Assembly: GCA_947044365.1 (NCBI GenBank)
Contig: OX345636.1
Location: 22,291,466-22,355,465 of the forward strand
DNA length: 64,000 nt
From: Petrosia ficiformis
Lineage: Eukaryota; Porifera; Demospongiae; Haplosclerida; Petrosiidae
Direction of reading: 5' to 3'
Each line of letters begins with the position of its first letter. Position 1 is the first letter of the stretch. Shown here piece after piece: positions 38,710-50,710 of the stretch. The notes under the pieces are model-generated. The model saw nothing but the letters and a program-made list of their open reading frames with translations. It did not search any database and was not told where the DNA came from. The translations under genes and the position numbers were made by a program.

Positions 38710-41700
38710 CTAAGATTTTCTGTCTCCTTTTCGGCTTCTGATTGCAGTACTAGCTGGACAAATATCTTTATTTAGGCATTCAGAACACTTTGGATTTACA
38801 GGTAAACATATCTGTTGACCAAAACCAACCAGTAGCCAATTGATCTCACTCCATTCTGACCTGTAATAATTATAGTATCTCAATCAACAATGTATTTATG
38901 GGACATCTACTAGTATTACACATCACTACATAGTACATAACTGATATAATAATTATTATTTAGTGATGTGATTATACCAGTGATCCAATAAACTGATAAT
39001 TACTTTAGATATGTACTGATAACCAATACTGATCCAATATTATATCTACTTTCTGTTTTTGATTTTTGAAAAGAAGCATTTTCTTAATACTTGCAAGTAT
39101 CATAAAAACAATTATTAGTGATGTTATAAACAGTACACTTATTACAATATTGGTTACATCTTTCACAAATAACTGATACTTGAAACAATGGCCAATAATG
39201 ACCGATACAGATTACCAATAATGACCGATACAGATTACCGATAATGACCGATACAGATTACCAATAATGACCGATACAGATTACCAATAATGACTGATAC
39301 AGATTACCAATAATGACCGATACAGATTACCAATAATGACTGATACAGATTACCAATAATGACCGATACAGATTACCAATAATGACCGATAATGACCGAT
39401 ACAACAAACCATACATATTCAATTAGACATTCAAATTACGCTCTATGATAGTGTTTTACCGAGTCACATAACCGGAATGTGTATTGTAACGTGTGTCACA
39501 TGTTGGTAAGTAAAAATTGTCTAGAAAGAGACTACACTCCTAATTTCTTTAGTTTTGGCGATGGTTAAGTTATTAAAAATGAATCGTGATAAAATTCTGA
39601 TTTTGATAATATGCGAAACTAGAGAGGTTTTTTCTATGTTTAGTGCTTAAGTCTCTTTCCGAGTTGGAGGTCGCCTGAGATTGAGAGTTAGCTTACAAAT
39701 GCTTCAAGATGACCATCTCTATCATGATATGTATATATATAGTTGGAATAATATTGTATTATTACAAAATTGAGAGAAAACAAGCAAGATTTGATAAACT
39801 CGTTATCACAGATACCCGGGAAATATCGTTCATTGGTTACACATACTGTCCTTGGACTGTGACAACACTTTGTATCCAAGTAATAGATAGAACATGACCG
39901 CGAGGGGTGTATCAGATATACACGAAAATGATATTCATTTGAGTGTATACCTGATACGCCACGAGGTGAGCTCATGTTCTATATGGCTTGTATTGATAGG
40001 AAGCCATAAGATGGAAGACGCCACTCACGCAGTTGCTATGCAATTATTTTGGTATCCTAGCAATATCTATTGCATCATGACTGTTGCGGTTTATCTCCTA
40101 GTAACTATCATTACATCACAATATTTTAGCGTGTGAGACTGTTCGAACTAGTGAAAGAGAAAGCAGATCCGGAAATTCAAGACGTTTGAAAAAAGTGTCT
40201 AAAGCTTTCTTTAACCAAAAAGAATCATTTTGTGTACATACAAAAGGAAGAAATAGATAGATGGTTTTCAACTTTCATAGCTGAGGTTCGCCGCGTTGAT
40301 GGTGACCAATATCCTCCAAGAAACATTCACAAATTGCTTTCAGGTATTCTTCATTCTTCGATATATGAGATATTACAGCTGTGACACTCCCAATGTATTA
40401 TACAGAAGAGACTCCCAGTTCAAGGTGTTTGCGAGGTCGTGTTTCGTGAGCTTTGTAAAGCTATTGGAACTAGTGTCCGACACGTAGGTATTATTAAGAT
40501 GGAAGAGGAAGATCAACTATTATTAAAAACTATTGTTTTGTTTTGTTCTATTACTATGTTGTTAAAAAACATCCGGTGGAATATATTTATATCACTGTCA
40601 GTTGCTTTAATCTTTTAAGAGTCATGTCCGGTGGAATATGTATATTTAACAGGAAGTTGGGGTCTACGTAATATACACTGATCGCGGTAGCTTTCATCTT
40701 ATGGCTTCCTATAATACAACTGAAGATATATCCCTATATCAGTGTGATAATATATATTTATTTTCATGTTTGAATCTGCAGTTTGAGACTATCTAATGTT
40801 TTGTTTGACTATAGGGATAGAAAATGGTTAGGTTTACATTCTGAATCCGCAGGCTAGAGTCAAACCTAAGGCATTGGCTTGCCTGAACCTACTAAGCCAC
40901 CAACACATCTGACAGAGACTACACCATGTGCATTTTTACTTATTTTGAGAGGAGCACCTCCACTTGAAATATATAATATTATTTGTAATGCTACTTGCAT
41001 TACAGTGCAACCACATTTCTGATGTATTTGAGTGTTACACACAGGTGTTTAACTAATTAAGTTACGCATTTATTTCTTCTAAACTAGGCAGGCACTTAAG
41101 GTTACAGTATAGTGTTTTGCCCATGTAATTTGCGTGTGATGCGTGGGTAAATCACCTACAGCTGATTACATATCAAAATTGCCAGTGCAAAATGCTATTT
41201 TTTTGGCATCAGTTTCTTCCCTGGTTACCAGAATTCCTGTCGTATACTGTGTGTTATCTAATTATAGTCAGGTGTAGCCAAGGCAGCTCGAACAGTTTTC
41301 GCAAAGACAATGAAAGATTGGCAAGACACGAAAGTTTTTGCAGTCATGGACTGGGTAAAAATTGCATCAGAAGAGACAAGTGACTTTATATCTCCAGTTT
41401 TATGGCTCAGAGGGCTAAAATCTCTTTGAGTCGCCCTCAAGTAAGTCCAAAGGTAGTCGAAAATGGCGATAGGTCGAGAATAGAAGCACTGTTGGTGGCT
41501 AGATTTGACGCAGAAGATCTGGCAGATGAGAGATCGACCTCAGTTGCTCAGCAGCACGCAAGACAGCAAGAAATAAGTGCCGAAGAAATCGTGACTTTTT
41601 ATAGTAAACCTTTCATTGTTTGTTGTACAGTTTTATAAAAAACCCTGCAGTCTATGATACAATGGAAAAAAAGTATCTCATGAATAATTAATAACAAACT

Positions 41701-44700
41701 GTGTACCGTATCCTTAACCGTTTGTTTGTTTGACAATATACAGTTAATGAGATGGATGATGATAATTGAGTAACTGTTGGACTATTCCAGATAATAAAAG
41801 GTACATGTACACCCCCACTGAGAAAGAATTTTTAAATCAGGCCAGCTCCATTGACTGTCTAGTAAATTACCCTGAGGCCAACAAAATGAATCACCAAATC
41901 CTCAAGGACAACAACTGTGGTTGCTAATACCTTTCAAGACAAGTAGTTGAATTGATTAATCATTGACTCTGATACATCAACCTTATAATGGGGATGTACC
42001 CTTAATGACTGAAACACTGTTAACACTTGTTACCTTGGTAACCAGTCTTCAAGAGCTTTACGTGTTTTTTCTGGATCACTGGTAGATTTCTTCACCCAGT
42101 GTAATCTGTTAGCAATACGATGAACATGTGTATCCACTCCTATACCAGTGATATTTCCCCAAGCAATATCCATACAGAGATGAGCCATCTTTGGACCTAC
42201 TCCTGGCAAAGAAATCTGAAAGATAATAATTATAATGACAATTATTAAATTAGCATAAATAAATACCATAATTACTTTAAATTACTTTAATTTTATAAGG
42301 GTGATCCCTGCTATATCATTCCTATACTTTCTATGGGGTGAATGTTTATATGTTTGTATCACATTAACATTACATATTATGTAGTTAAGGAGTTAAGGGA
42401 GTTGCATCATTTGTTCCAGGGGTCTTGGTAATAGTGTAAAACATTTTGCACTGAAGCTATAGTCTACAAACCAGTAGGAAAAACGAAATTGCAAATAATA
42501 GCTGCTATAGCCGACAGATTGCAAAAATAATGCAAAAACCTGAATAGGAAGAGTAGGAATACTATAATAGGTTGTTGCATTTCAGGCACAACAAAGTGAA
42601 AGGCAATTATTAATGGTCATCACAAAGCAATTGTATAGGATATACATATCTTGTTACTGTTAGTGCCATTACCAATTCCTTCAACGTTTTTGGAATATCT
42701 TGTTGATAATTCTCAAACAGGATTTGTGTACTTTTCTTTATGTATTCAGCTTTTCTCTGTATGTTGAAGTGAGAGATACAGTGCAATAATAAATAATACC
42801 ATATTAAGTATAACATGCAGTTTGAATATGTCCTTCAAAGAATAGAGTCTTAATTCTATCACTGTGAATCTTCCATTCCAATAATGGATCAGTATACCAA
42901 GATATATTCAGTTTGATTTAGTTATGGTGCCCGTCATCCTCCACATCTTAAGTTTTGAAAATAAAATTATGCTAACTCCTACATGTAGCAGTACATTTTT
43001 CTAGGGGTGAACAAACTCAGAGGAGCTGAATCTATGGTGGTGGATGCTGGGGATGGCTGAAGTCCTCAGCCCCCCTTGCCTGCAAAGTGATAAAATCAAA
43101 ACAAACCCTATAAAATCCTACAGGTCTTATCATCTCCTCAATTTTTTCTTGTGATGTTCCATATATACTCTCAACTGTTAATCCATGATTTTGCAAACGT
43201 GTCATTGCAGAAGCTGTAACATGGTCCTTTGTTTGACTAGAAAGCATCAAAGATATTAACACCTGATATCGTCTAACCTATAACAAAAATGAAAAGATGA
43301 TATAATCAATCAAGCAAGACTTCTTGTAGAAGTGTCATGTTGTGTTGTAATAGTGTTGCTACAGTACGATAATAATGATCACATTCAGATATATGTACAA
43401 TTATACATGTGCCCCTGCTAGTGTGACTAATTACTAAAACCTTTGGTATAATGCATATGTAATTATAGATAATGACTGCTACAATTTCTTCTAATATAGT
43501 CATACCTTCAAAATGTCCACAGTACAGAAACAATTTAAGTTTATTTATTAATGGACCATTCAGCTAAAAAATACTTTTAACTGGTACTTATGACATATAA
43601 GTATAGCTATACAATACATATATGAAAGTATTAAGGAGCTAACTGCTAGCAAACAACATAAAGAGCAGTTGGTGTAATGATACAAGTTCATCAATGACTA
43701 TATGAAAGATTTTGCATTAAACTATTTACTTTGGATGTAATGGAAGACTCTGGAAGTTCACTTGCCCCTACAGTATCAACTGGTGCATCTCTTTTAGTCC
43801 TCATAACTCTGATGTTCTGGAGCTGCTGTTGCCAGTCTTTAGGTTGCCATGTTTGTTTCACTTTTGATGAAGCCACATCTGCATTCTCATCATCATCCTC
43901 ACTGGTGGTGAAATAATTATGGGAATATTAACACAAAAAGTGCTATTGCAACGAACTATTATTTCAGTAGTAACTAGCTAAGTAAACAAATTAACATTCA
44001 ATGCAACTGCCGCACAGTATGAGTTACAATAAACTATGACCATGAGGAGCTGACAGACTATTATAATATTTATACTACAAAGTCTGGTGTGATCTGATAA
44101 CTGCCGAATTATAGCCATGACCACTAGAGTCTAAAACAAAGTACAGAATTTACATACTTCAAATTACATTCTTATTATTAACCATAACCAATGTAGATGG
44201 AGCAGCTTACTGTTCCAAAAGAGCTATAAACATTGGCAATTTGAATGACATACTTCAAATTACGAAATACACTTTTCCTAAAACCTTTTCGTTATAAATC
44301 TATGTAGAGATCAAATAACCAGGGGATTTTCTTTAATTTGTTTTTTTATAGCACCAAACAACTAAAGATCCACACTCCATGGTAGGGGTCATATCATCAC
44401 CCTTGAATCACTTTGGCCCAATAGTCATTGCACCTCTTGAAACACACAATTGAACTCCAGCTGGGCTAAATATTTCAGTCTTCAGACCTAAAGCTACTCC
44501 GCTGAAGACTCTGATTTACCTTTAGGGAAGCTTTGTGTTTAGAGCAATGTGGAGAACAGAATATTGACTTCTGTTTGTGAAGGTGACTACATATAATAAA
44601 ATCAATTGTGATTAAGTGTTTTCTCTGTTGGTCACTTATAGAGATAAAACTGTTGAAAAACTCTGTCCAAATTTTAATGGGAGCATTGCATCCATGCAGA

Positions 44701-47700
44701 GATACAACAAGCATTTGTAAGAAATGTGACAAATGTCAAGAAGTAAATGACAAATTTCAAAAGCCCACTGCTGTTCTATATCCAATACCTGTTGAGCCAG
44801 AAGTATGGCACCACATATAACAAATTGCCTATCATGATCATACATGTGTGTATAGTACAACAATTATTCCTTCTTGGGTGAGGATTGATCTCATAGAAAC
44901 ACTTCCTACAATTGCTGGCATTAATAAGTATGTTACTACTATGTTACAATTGCTGGAGTACCATTTTTTGACTTCATTTAATTGCAATTATGTAACCTCT
45001 TCTACATACATTACCTTTGACCTACCCTGTTCTGGCCTATTCATGCTTCTGACAGGTGAAAAAAGTAACTCCACCTGGTTGGTGGTTCCTCTGAGATCCA
45101 CATAAAGTAACAATTATATTGCATTTTGTGTTCCAGGATTGAAATTTAATCACCTTAGTATTAATATATGTTTACAAACACTGTTGAGCAGACTGCATGT
45201 AGCCAGAAATTCCCAATGTTGTTGCAAGGTGTTACAACATCTATCTAAAATAGGAATGTGTTATTATTCAGGTAATGTGGATAACTATAAATGTATGCCT
45301 AGATCCCATGTGTTGAAATTTCATTGATAATCTTCAGTAATGATGAGAAGTGTGATGCACTTCAGTTGTTTCTGCTGAATATGATAAACAGCAGAGAACC
45401 GCTCCATAAATTCATAATTAACAGATCCAGTTCATTCTCAATCGGTTCATTTTTTGTACACAAGTCAAATCTCTAATCTCATGCATTGCTACAAATCTTT
45501 GTATTTTTCTTCTTTCTTCGTCATAGAAGAGAAACAAGTCTTAACTCCACTGCCTAATGATTCCAAATCACACTATGTCTTAGCATCATACAATGTACAA
45601 GGTACATCCACTGATTCTCTTATTCTTTGGAGTAGTAATCTCTTCTTATAATTTAGTAGTAATTTCAATGAAAGAGCAGACTCTTATTTTAATCCCAATG
45701 ATAGATACAACATGTGATATAAACCAGAGCATTACATTTTCCAAACCAACACCTCATGTTACAACACACTTGCATAATTTTATACTTCTTGGTAACGTTC
45801 CTTTTAATGGTTGTGGTTGTATGGTGTGGTGAATCAACAAAAGTCCACACGAGGAAATTTTCACAAATGGAGTGTTATCAATAGGATTACAATATCAAGC
45901 TGTTTTAGCCTACCATCTTGTTCATCATGTTCCTCTTGCTCACATCCTTCATCATCATCTTCAAAAACATCGCTACACTATGTGATCTGAATTTAAATAT
46001 TCATAATAATGACTGTAAACCAGTATCACCTTATCATCTTGATCATCACAGCTGACAGTAAAGCAATCAGTAACCATCTCCTTCTTCCAGACACCTTGTC
46101 AATAGAAAGCTCATAACATGGTAGACAGCCAGCCGCCATAGGTTTAAACTTCATAGTAAAAAATTGCTGAGCTTAGACCATTGCTATGGGCATGTCACAT
46201 ATAGTAGTAACACTCTGTTCAATTTGTGATACTTTTCACAATAGGAAGATGAAGGCTCACACATGTTGCTTTAGCTGTGGCTAGCAAAACACAGAGAAGT
46301 CTCTTTGGCCCACTGAACAGTTGAGAGTTAAGACAATATAATGGAGAGTTTTATGTAATAACATCACCCAAGCAACTGTATATTTTCAGTCAATCTTAAA
46401 ATAATATTTCGATCCATAAGACCATGTATGCATACAGAGGCAGTCACATACATAATTATACAATATCGTCTACAATTATTTTCTGACAAATAATGACTGG
46501 GAATGCTTGTTCACCAATCACGCTTCATACCTGTGACAAGGGTTCTGTAATATCAGTTTCACATTTACTTGCATGCCAAAAGGTCTTTATCAAGTATATG
46601 ATTATATTTCTATAAGCTAGAGCACCTTAAACAACTTATTGTACACTTAAATATGTGCAGTGGGGTTAAATCAGATCAAATTTGAAAACTAATCGCACAT
46701 CTTGCTTCCCTCTACTAGAAATACCAAATATTTCAATTTTGATCAATTTAATTTAACTCTATCATCCCTAGGCTGAAGGGCATTGCACCTAGGACCAGAC
46801 AAATAGATTATTTGCTCTCCTTAGATACACAATTTTTTGGCATCCTATACAAAATGGCTAAGTAACAAACATGTTAGCATTTCATCTTGTGGGACAAGGT
46901 CCCTTTCAAATATCAGGTCAAAATTAATGGTATATATAATTATAATATATATATTATATAATTAAACATAATACATAATAATACACAATAGTGATGTTTT
47001 AGTTATAACTTATCATACGATACCTAGTCGGGCGTAGCCCAATCCTTGCGGGAAAAACGGCGGGTCGGCCGTCAGCCCTATACCTGGATTTGTTCTTACT
47101 GCAAAAATATTGCAGCCCAATCAGATTGCAGAACGCAGCCAACGTCATCAATGAGCCACACCTTTGAATTGAAAAGGGGACCTGAGAGAGACTGTCTGTT
47201 ACTTGGTAATATCCATTCCACATCCCAAACACAAGCTTTCTTTTGGAGATGCCATAGCTAGCTGTAGCTCATTACCATAATGTACTATAATTTATTGACT
47301 AATAACTTTTATTATATGTTAATAATCACATGACAGGAAATAAAATCAGTAACACTCAGAACAAATCCAGGTATAGGGCTGACATCCGACCCTCCGTTTT
47401 TTTTTTTCCGCGAGGGTTGGGCTACGGCCGACTATACGATACCTACATGTATAATTAACAAAAACGAAAATTGGCATACTTTTAGTTAGTTAACTAAAAC
47501 TAAACTCTTTTAGTAAAGCTAATATTATTAATTAAACTAACGATATAACTAAACTGAAAGTTTGAGAAACTAGACATACAATAAAATAACTAAAAGCTGT
47601 CTCCATTGTCTCAAACTAATACAACACTAAGTATTTCATGTGACTGAGTTTTGGAAAACTGACCATTGGAAAGTTATTTCTATCAAATGCTTGAATTTAA

Positions 47701-48335
47701 ACACTTGCTAATGGGGAAATCCAATCAACTTAGGTCAGTATCAATCATTGGATACTGCTGGACTTCCTGTACAAAATGGCTGAATAGCTAGTAAGTGTTA
47801 ATTGAAAATTACTTCATATGATCACATAAAAATATTGATTGTCACTTCATACTGATTATAAAGATAGAATTTCAGTACCAATTTCGTAGTACAATAATTA
47901 TAATATCATGCTTGAGTAAGAAAACAACCCTAACAATACCTTCTTACACCATACAAGACTAGACTGACTATAACATTATTTTGTGAAGTAACAATCCAAA
48001 CAATATTACTATCTAATAATTATTATAGTCTGCATGGATTGTAATTAAACAGTCACTAACATTTTCTGTTGAACTCTTCTTAGAGACTTTGAGTATGCAA
48101 AATGAGATAGATCCTTTTTAACACTCATCTCATACACAAACTCTTCATCAGATTCAACAAATCTACGTTTACTGGTTGATATCTCAGGTTCAGCTTGACT
48201 TTGAACAAGTTGATGAAAAGAGCCTTCTAATTCAGTCTTCGGTATTTTTGAACCACCAGTCTTCTTCCTTGATCTCATGATTTGTCTTTTAGGTGGCACA
48301 CATTTGATAATTTCTCTACTTCTCAACGAATACAT
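38710..48335 (-). CDS. NTHL1: Endonuclease III-like DNA glycosylase NTHL1
   Basis: Six exons, from high to low: 48335-48061, 43901-43730, 43277-43107, 42756-42673, 42215-42034, 38860-38710. Phases match throughout, giving 344 aa; human NTHL1 is about 310. The enzyme removes oxidised pyrimidines from DNA in base excision repair and nicks the abasic site. Visible evidence: the NTHL1 pre-domain [37 protein letters not shown], the helix-hairpin-helix [10 protein letters not shown] with catalytic Lys243, [12 protein letters not shown] with catalytic Asp262, and the 4Fe-4S cysteines C313-x6-C320-x2-C323-x5-C329. The first exon is basic and weakly conserved; it was placed because its GTTAGT donor leaves the phase needed by exon 2. 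Intron 1 (4.2 kb) and intron 5 (3.2 kb) are filled with transposon remnants. The donor after exon 3 is GTTTGT. Confidence 0.93.
38961..39420. mobile_element. Degraded hAT-type MITE, inverted relative to 8669-8974, expanded by a minisatellite
   Basis: The part ataattactttagatatgta plus ctgataaccaatactgatcc is homologous to the reverse complement of the right half of the MITE at 8669-8974. The other end (gccaataatgaccgatac) matches its left half. Between them one 23-bp block has been multiplied (39192-39402). It lies in NTHL1 intron 5. Confidence 0.75.
39192..39402. repeat. 23-bp minisatellite (aataatgaccgatacagattacc... unit) inside a MITE
   Basis: About eight to nine tandem copies of a 23-bp unit built from aataatgaccgatacag and attacc. 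A few copies have c-to-t or a-to-g changes. The unit derives from the terminal region of the surrounding hAT-type MITE. It is not a CRISPR array, because there are no unique spacers. Confidence 0.9.
39890..39985. repeat. Short imperfect palindrome
   Basis: catgaccgcgaggggtgtat on the left is mirrored by atacgccacgaggtgagctc and atg on the right, around atttcgt/aaatgatattcat. It lies at the left edge of the Crypton-like remnant and may be an element end. Confidence 0.5.
39996..40712 (+). pseudogene. Crypton-type tyrosine recombinase remnant
   Basis: An 18-bp inverted repeat (ataggaagccataagatg) bounds the segment. Between about 40245 and 40545 the plus strand encodes, across frame changes, [73 protein letters not shown] and EEEDQL. 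These follow the order of the DUF3504-type domain of Crypton-derived proteins (ZMYM2, QRICH1, KCTD1 relatives). Stops and shifts show it is inactive. It lies in NTHL1 intron 5. Confidence 0.7.
41192..41638 (+). other. Unassigned coding-like stretch in NTHL1 intron 5
   Basis: Two short plus-strand frames read [20 protein letters not shown] and, further on, [20 protein letters not shown] with a hydrophilic tail. The composition looks protein-like but no family was recognised. It could be another transposon remnant next to the Crypton-like piece. Confidence 0.3.
44600..45060 (+). pseudogene. Ty3/Gypsy integrase fragment
   Basis: The plus strand encodes [20 protein letters not shown] followed by [12 protein letters not shown], a stop, and then [20 protein letters not shown]. 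This is the zinc-binding HHCC end and the first aspartate region of a Ty3/Gypsy integrase (C-x2-C-Q, PVEP-x-VWH, IDLI-x-PLP, NKY). Stops break it and no LTRs were found. It lies in NTHL1 intron 1. A protein-like stretch at 45450-45960 may be further element sequence but was not identified. Confidence 0.7.
47025..47434. mobile_element. MULE-type MITE with a 9-bp target duplication
   Basis: The 410-bp element starts TAGTCGGGCGTAGCCC and ends GGGCTACGGCCGACTA. Longer inner inverted repeats include cctatacctggatttgttct and its mirror at about 47360. Both flanks are tacgatacc (47016-47024 and 47435-47443). A 9-bp duplication fits the MULE superfamily. The element is more GC-rich than its surroundings and non-coding. 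Confidence 0.8.
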
Positions 48336-48559
48336 GCTTCACCATTCACCACGTGCGCAGTTAGCTTACTATAAACCCCGCCTAGCAAAATTCTCGATGC
48401 CCACCGCGTCGACGAGTCTGGTACCGAGACTACTTGCTGCTCAGAGGAAAGTACCACACTCACTACTTTAATTAAAGTTTTTTTTAGGACAATAATTTTT
48501 ATTAAAAAACAAATATAGATAAATTAACCCTCACTTAATGCGAGGATAGTATCGGTCTC

Positions 48560-48960
48560 TCAGATAGAGTGATGAAAAGAAGAACGACTGTCCTGCATAC
48601 ATAGTATGGCTGAGCAAATGATCCCAAAAAATAGGCGACATTTGAGCCAACCCATGACTAAGGAATAATGCTCTTTTTTTTGTGGCACTGAACCAGGTCA
48701 ACAAGCCTTTTGTAAAATGTTTGACGGTCCTTCTCGGCTCATGCCGCCGGTGGTGGAGAAAACAAGAGGGGTGAAAATACTTAACTCAACTTCAGTCAGT
48801 AGAGAGGCGGTTAAATCACAGATTTTCGTTGTGTCTGATGGTGGGTACCATGAATGTAAGCTACATGTGCATGGTTGAGAAACCGCAATTTCAGTTAGCC
48901 TTTCTATCTCCTTTGTCCAAGACTCAACCTTGTTGTTCACATAGAGGATCTTGACCCTAT
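48560..48960 (-). pseudogene. Retroelement C-terminal coding remnant
   Basis: Minus-strand frames read LTEVELSIFTPLVFSTTGGM and then GWLKCRLFFGIICSAILCMQ, a pairing seen at the C-terminus of retroelement polyproteins common in aquatic animal genomes. A stop and a frame change separate the two pieces. The exact class was not determined. Confidence 0.55.
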
Positions 48961-49649
48961 GGCTGCACTTAGGTGTCTTTTTCCAGAAGTTGTAATTTTT
49001 ACTGCAGTGTCGGAAAAGAGTTATCTTGCTTTATGTTTGTAAGGAGCTTTCACAATTAGGTATGTTTTGGCAGCATTTGGATGATTCCCAAACAATGGTC
49101 CTAACTTGACTTAACGGGAAGTATAATTTTTTGGTGACTAAGCATTCTTTACTTGTACATCAGTCTTCAAAGCTTGCCCATTTTATTTGTACTTGTACGC
49201 ATGTACATGTATGTACTTTTGGGAACATTTGCATTTTAGTGTTCAATGTGTTTTACATTTTATGTAGCTGCTATGAAAAGTGGAAATAAAGTGATTCTAG
49301 GTATACTATACTGTTAACTATTGCTAACAATATTGTAATTGGAAATATTTACCTAGAGTAAAATAAATAAAATTACAATTTTATACAACGTTATGCTCCA
49401 CCTGACAAGCAAACTAAATGTGTCTGTATGGGTATTACAGTGAAACTCACAAATATTTCAAACCCTGTGTTAGACTAAAACTCACCTGGTCGTCTTCAGG
49501 ATATTCCATCACAACAAAATGGTCACCAATGAACGGTAAAGATTTCAGTCGAACACGACGAACAGTAAGGAAAATAGGCGGTTTAATTTATTGAAAATAC
49601 GTAATTTTATAAACTAGTAAAATATATAACAAGTGTATATAGAGAAAAA

Positions 49650-50047
49650 ACATCCCTATGATTGCTTTACAAATATAAGTGAAGATAACAGTATCATCCC
49701 TATGATTGCTTTGTGGTGTCCAGCATTCAGTAATCATTATTTTGATTATCTACTCTCCTGACCTTTCAAAGGACCTTGTAGAACTTATATTTCAGGCAGA
49801 ATAGCTAGCTATTAGTTCCAGTTTCTACGTAAGCTACTTAGCTACAGGCAGCTTTCTTTCTGCTGGTCTGTGGAGCTCGAGCGCGAGTTCTTATACGCGC
49901 CACACCCATTAATTGACCGAGCCCCCGGGAAAGACGCAACTTCCTTAACTACGTATACAACGCATACTCGCGCAAGTGGACACAAGAAAATATATATACA
50001 TATACCCCGTGGAAAGCAATCATAGGGATGGCCCTACGGGCCATAAC
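49650..50047. mobile_element. MITE family A, copy 4
   Basis: Begins catccctatgattgcttta (the terminal block is repeated at 49694) and ends gtggaaagcaatcataggga and gccctacgggccataac. The copy at 50711 has the same doubled start and the same left flank (acaagtgtatatagagaaaa), so the two are closely related. It ends 57 bp before the start codon of the small gene at 50104. Confidence 0.8.
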
Positions 50048-50103
50048 AATAAATTATTAATTAATAAAATTTATATAGGCCTACTACTAATATTTTTACT
50101 ACC

Positions 50104-50500
50104 ATGGGTAGTTGCTTTCCAATATCTAAAGCTACCTCGTTCAAGTCAATGCTACAGAACAATAGGGAAGCTACTGGAGGAGGAGTATCTCCGAACCGAT
50201 CCTCTAGTGGAAGCAGAGATATCGATGGGCCTATGCTGAGAGGCAAGTATCAGCGTTGTAACCCATTGCCAGAGAACGCTACTAGTACTGGAGGAGGAGC
50301 TCAGACTACTATAAGAAAAGTTAGTATCAATCTGTCAATCCATCTGTCTATTAATCTATCAATGCATTTAGAAATTAGATAAGAGCGGAGACAAAGGACT
50401 GAAACAATTAAAGGCAACAACAACGAAATTGACTGATGGAGCATCAAATTATGCGGACACATCTAAGAAGATCGTTAGAGGGAAAAAAAAGCTTTTTTGA
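50104..50500 (+). CDS. Small lipid-anchor-type protein with a C-terminal R-SNARE-like half motif
   Basis: Two exons, 50104-50319 and 50384-50500, join in phase 0 (donor GTTAGT, acceptor AAG) to 110 aa. The N-terminus MGSCFP fits N-myristoylation at Gly2 with palmitoylation at Cys4. The middle is Ser/Gly/Asn-rich with two GGG runs. The end, GLKQLKATTTKLTDGASNYA and then DTSKKIVRGKKKLF, aligns without gaps to the second half of the synaptobrevin SNARE motif (L-x2-L-x3-A/T-x2-L-x3-A-x2-F/Y-x3-A/S-x2-L/I) and its basic juxtamembrane end. The place of the zero-layer arginine appears to be glycine, the first half of the motif is absent and there is no membrane helix. The function is unknown; a membrane-tethered SNARE regulator is one guess. 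Expression evidence is needed because the gene is short and flanked by two MITEs. Confidence 0.55.
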
Positions 50501-50710
50501 TAACTAATGCAGCTGTTTTTGTTAAACTTGATGATGTTTGTGATTTTGTGATAATTATCGTTTTCATGGCTTAATTAATACCGCCTTCGGCGGTTTAGTT
50601 CTAAGCATACTACATGCCAGGTGTCTAATATACTACGTAGTACGTATTGTAATTTTCAATTCAAAAGTTATGTAATTATAAATGAAACAAGTGTATATAG
50701 AGAAAAAAAA

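Noticed and set aside
39192..39402. Regular 23-bp repeats considered as a CRISPR array
   Set aside because: Units are head-to-tail with no unique spacers and the context is a eukaryotic intron.
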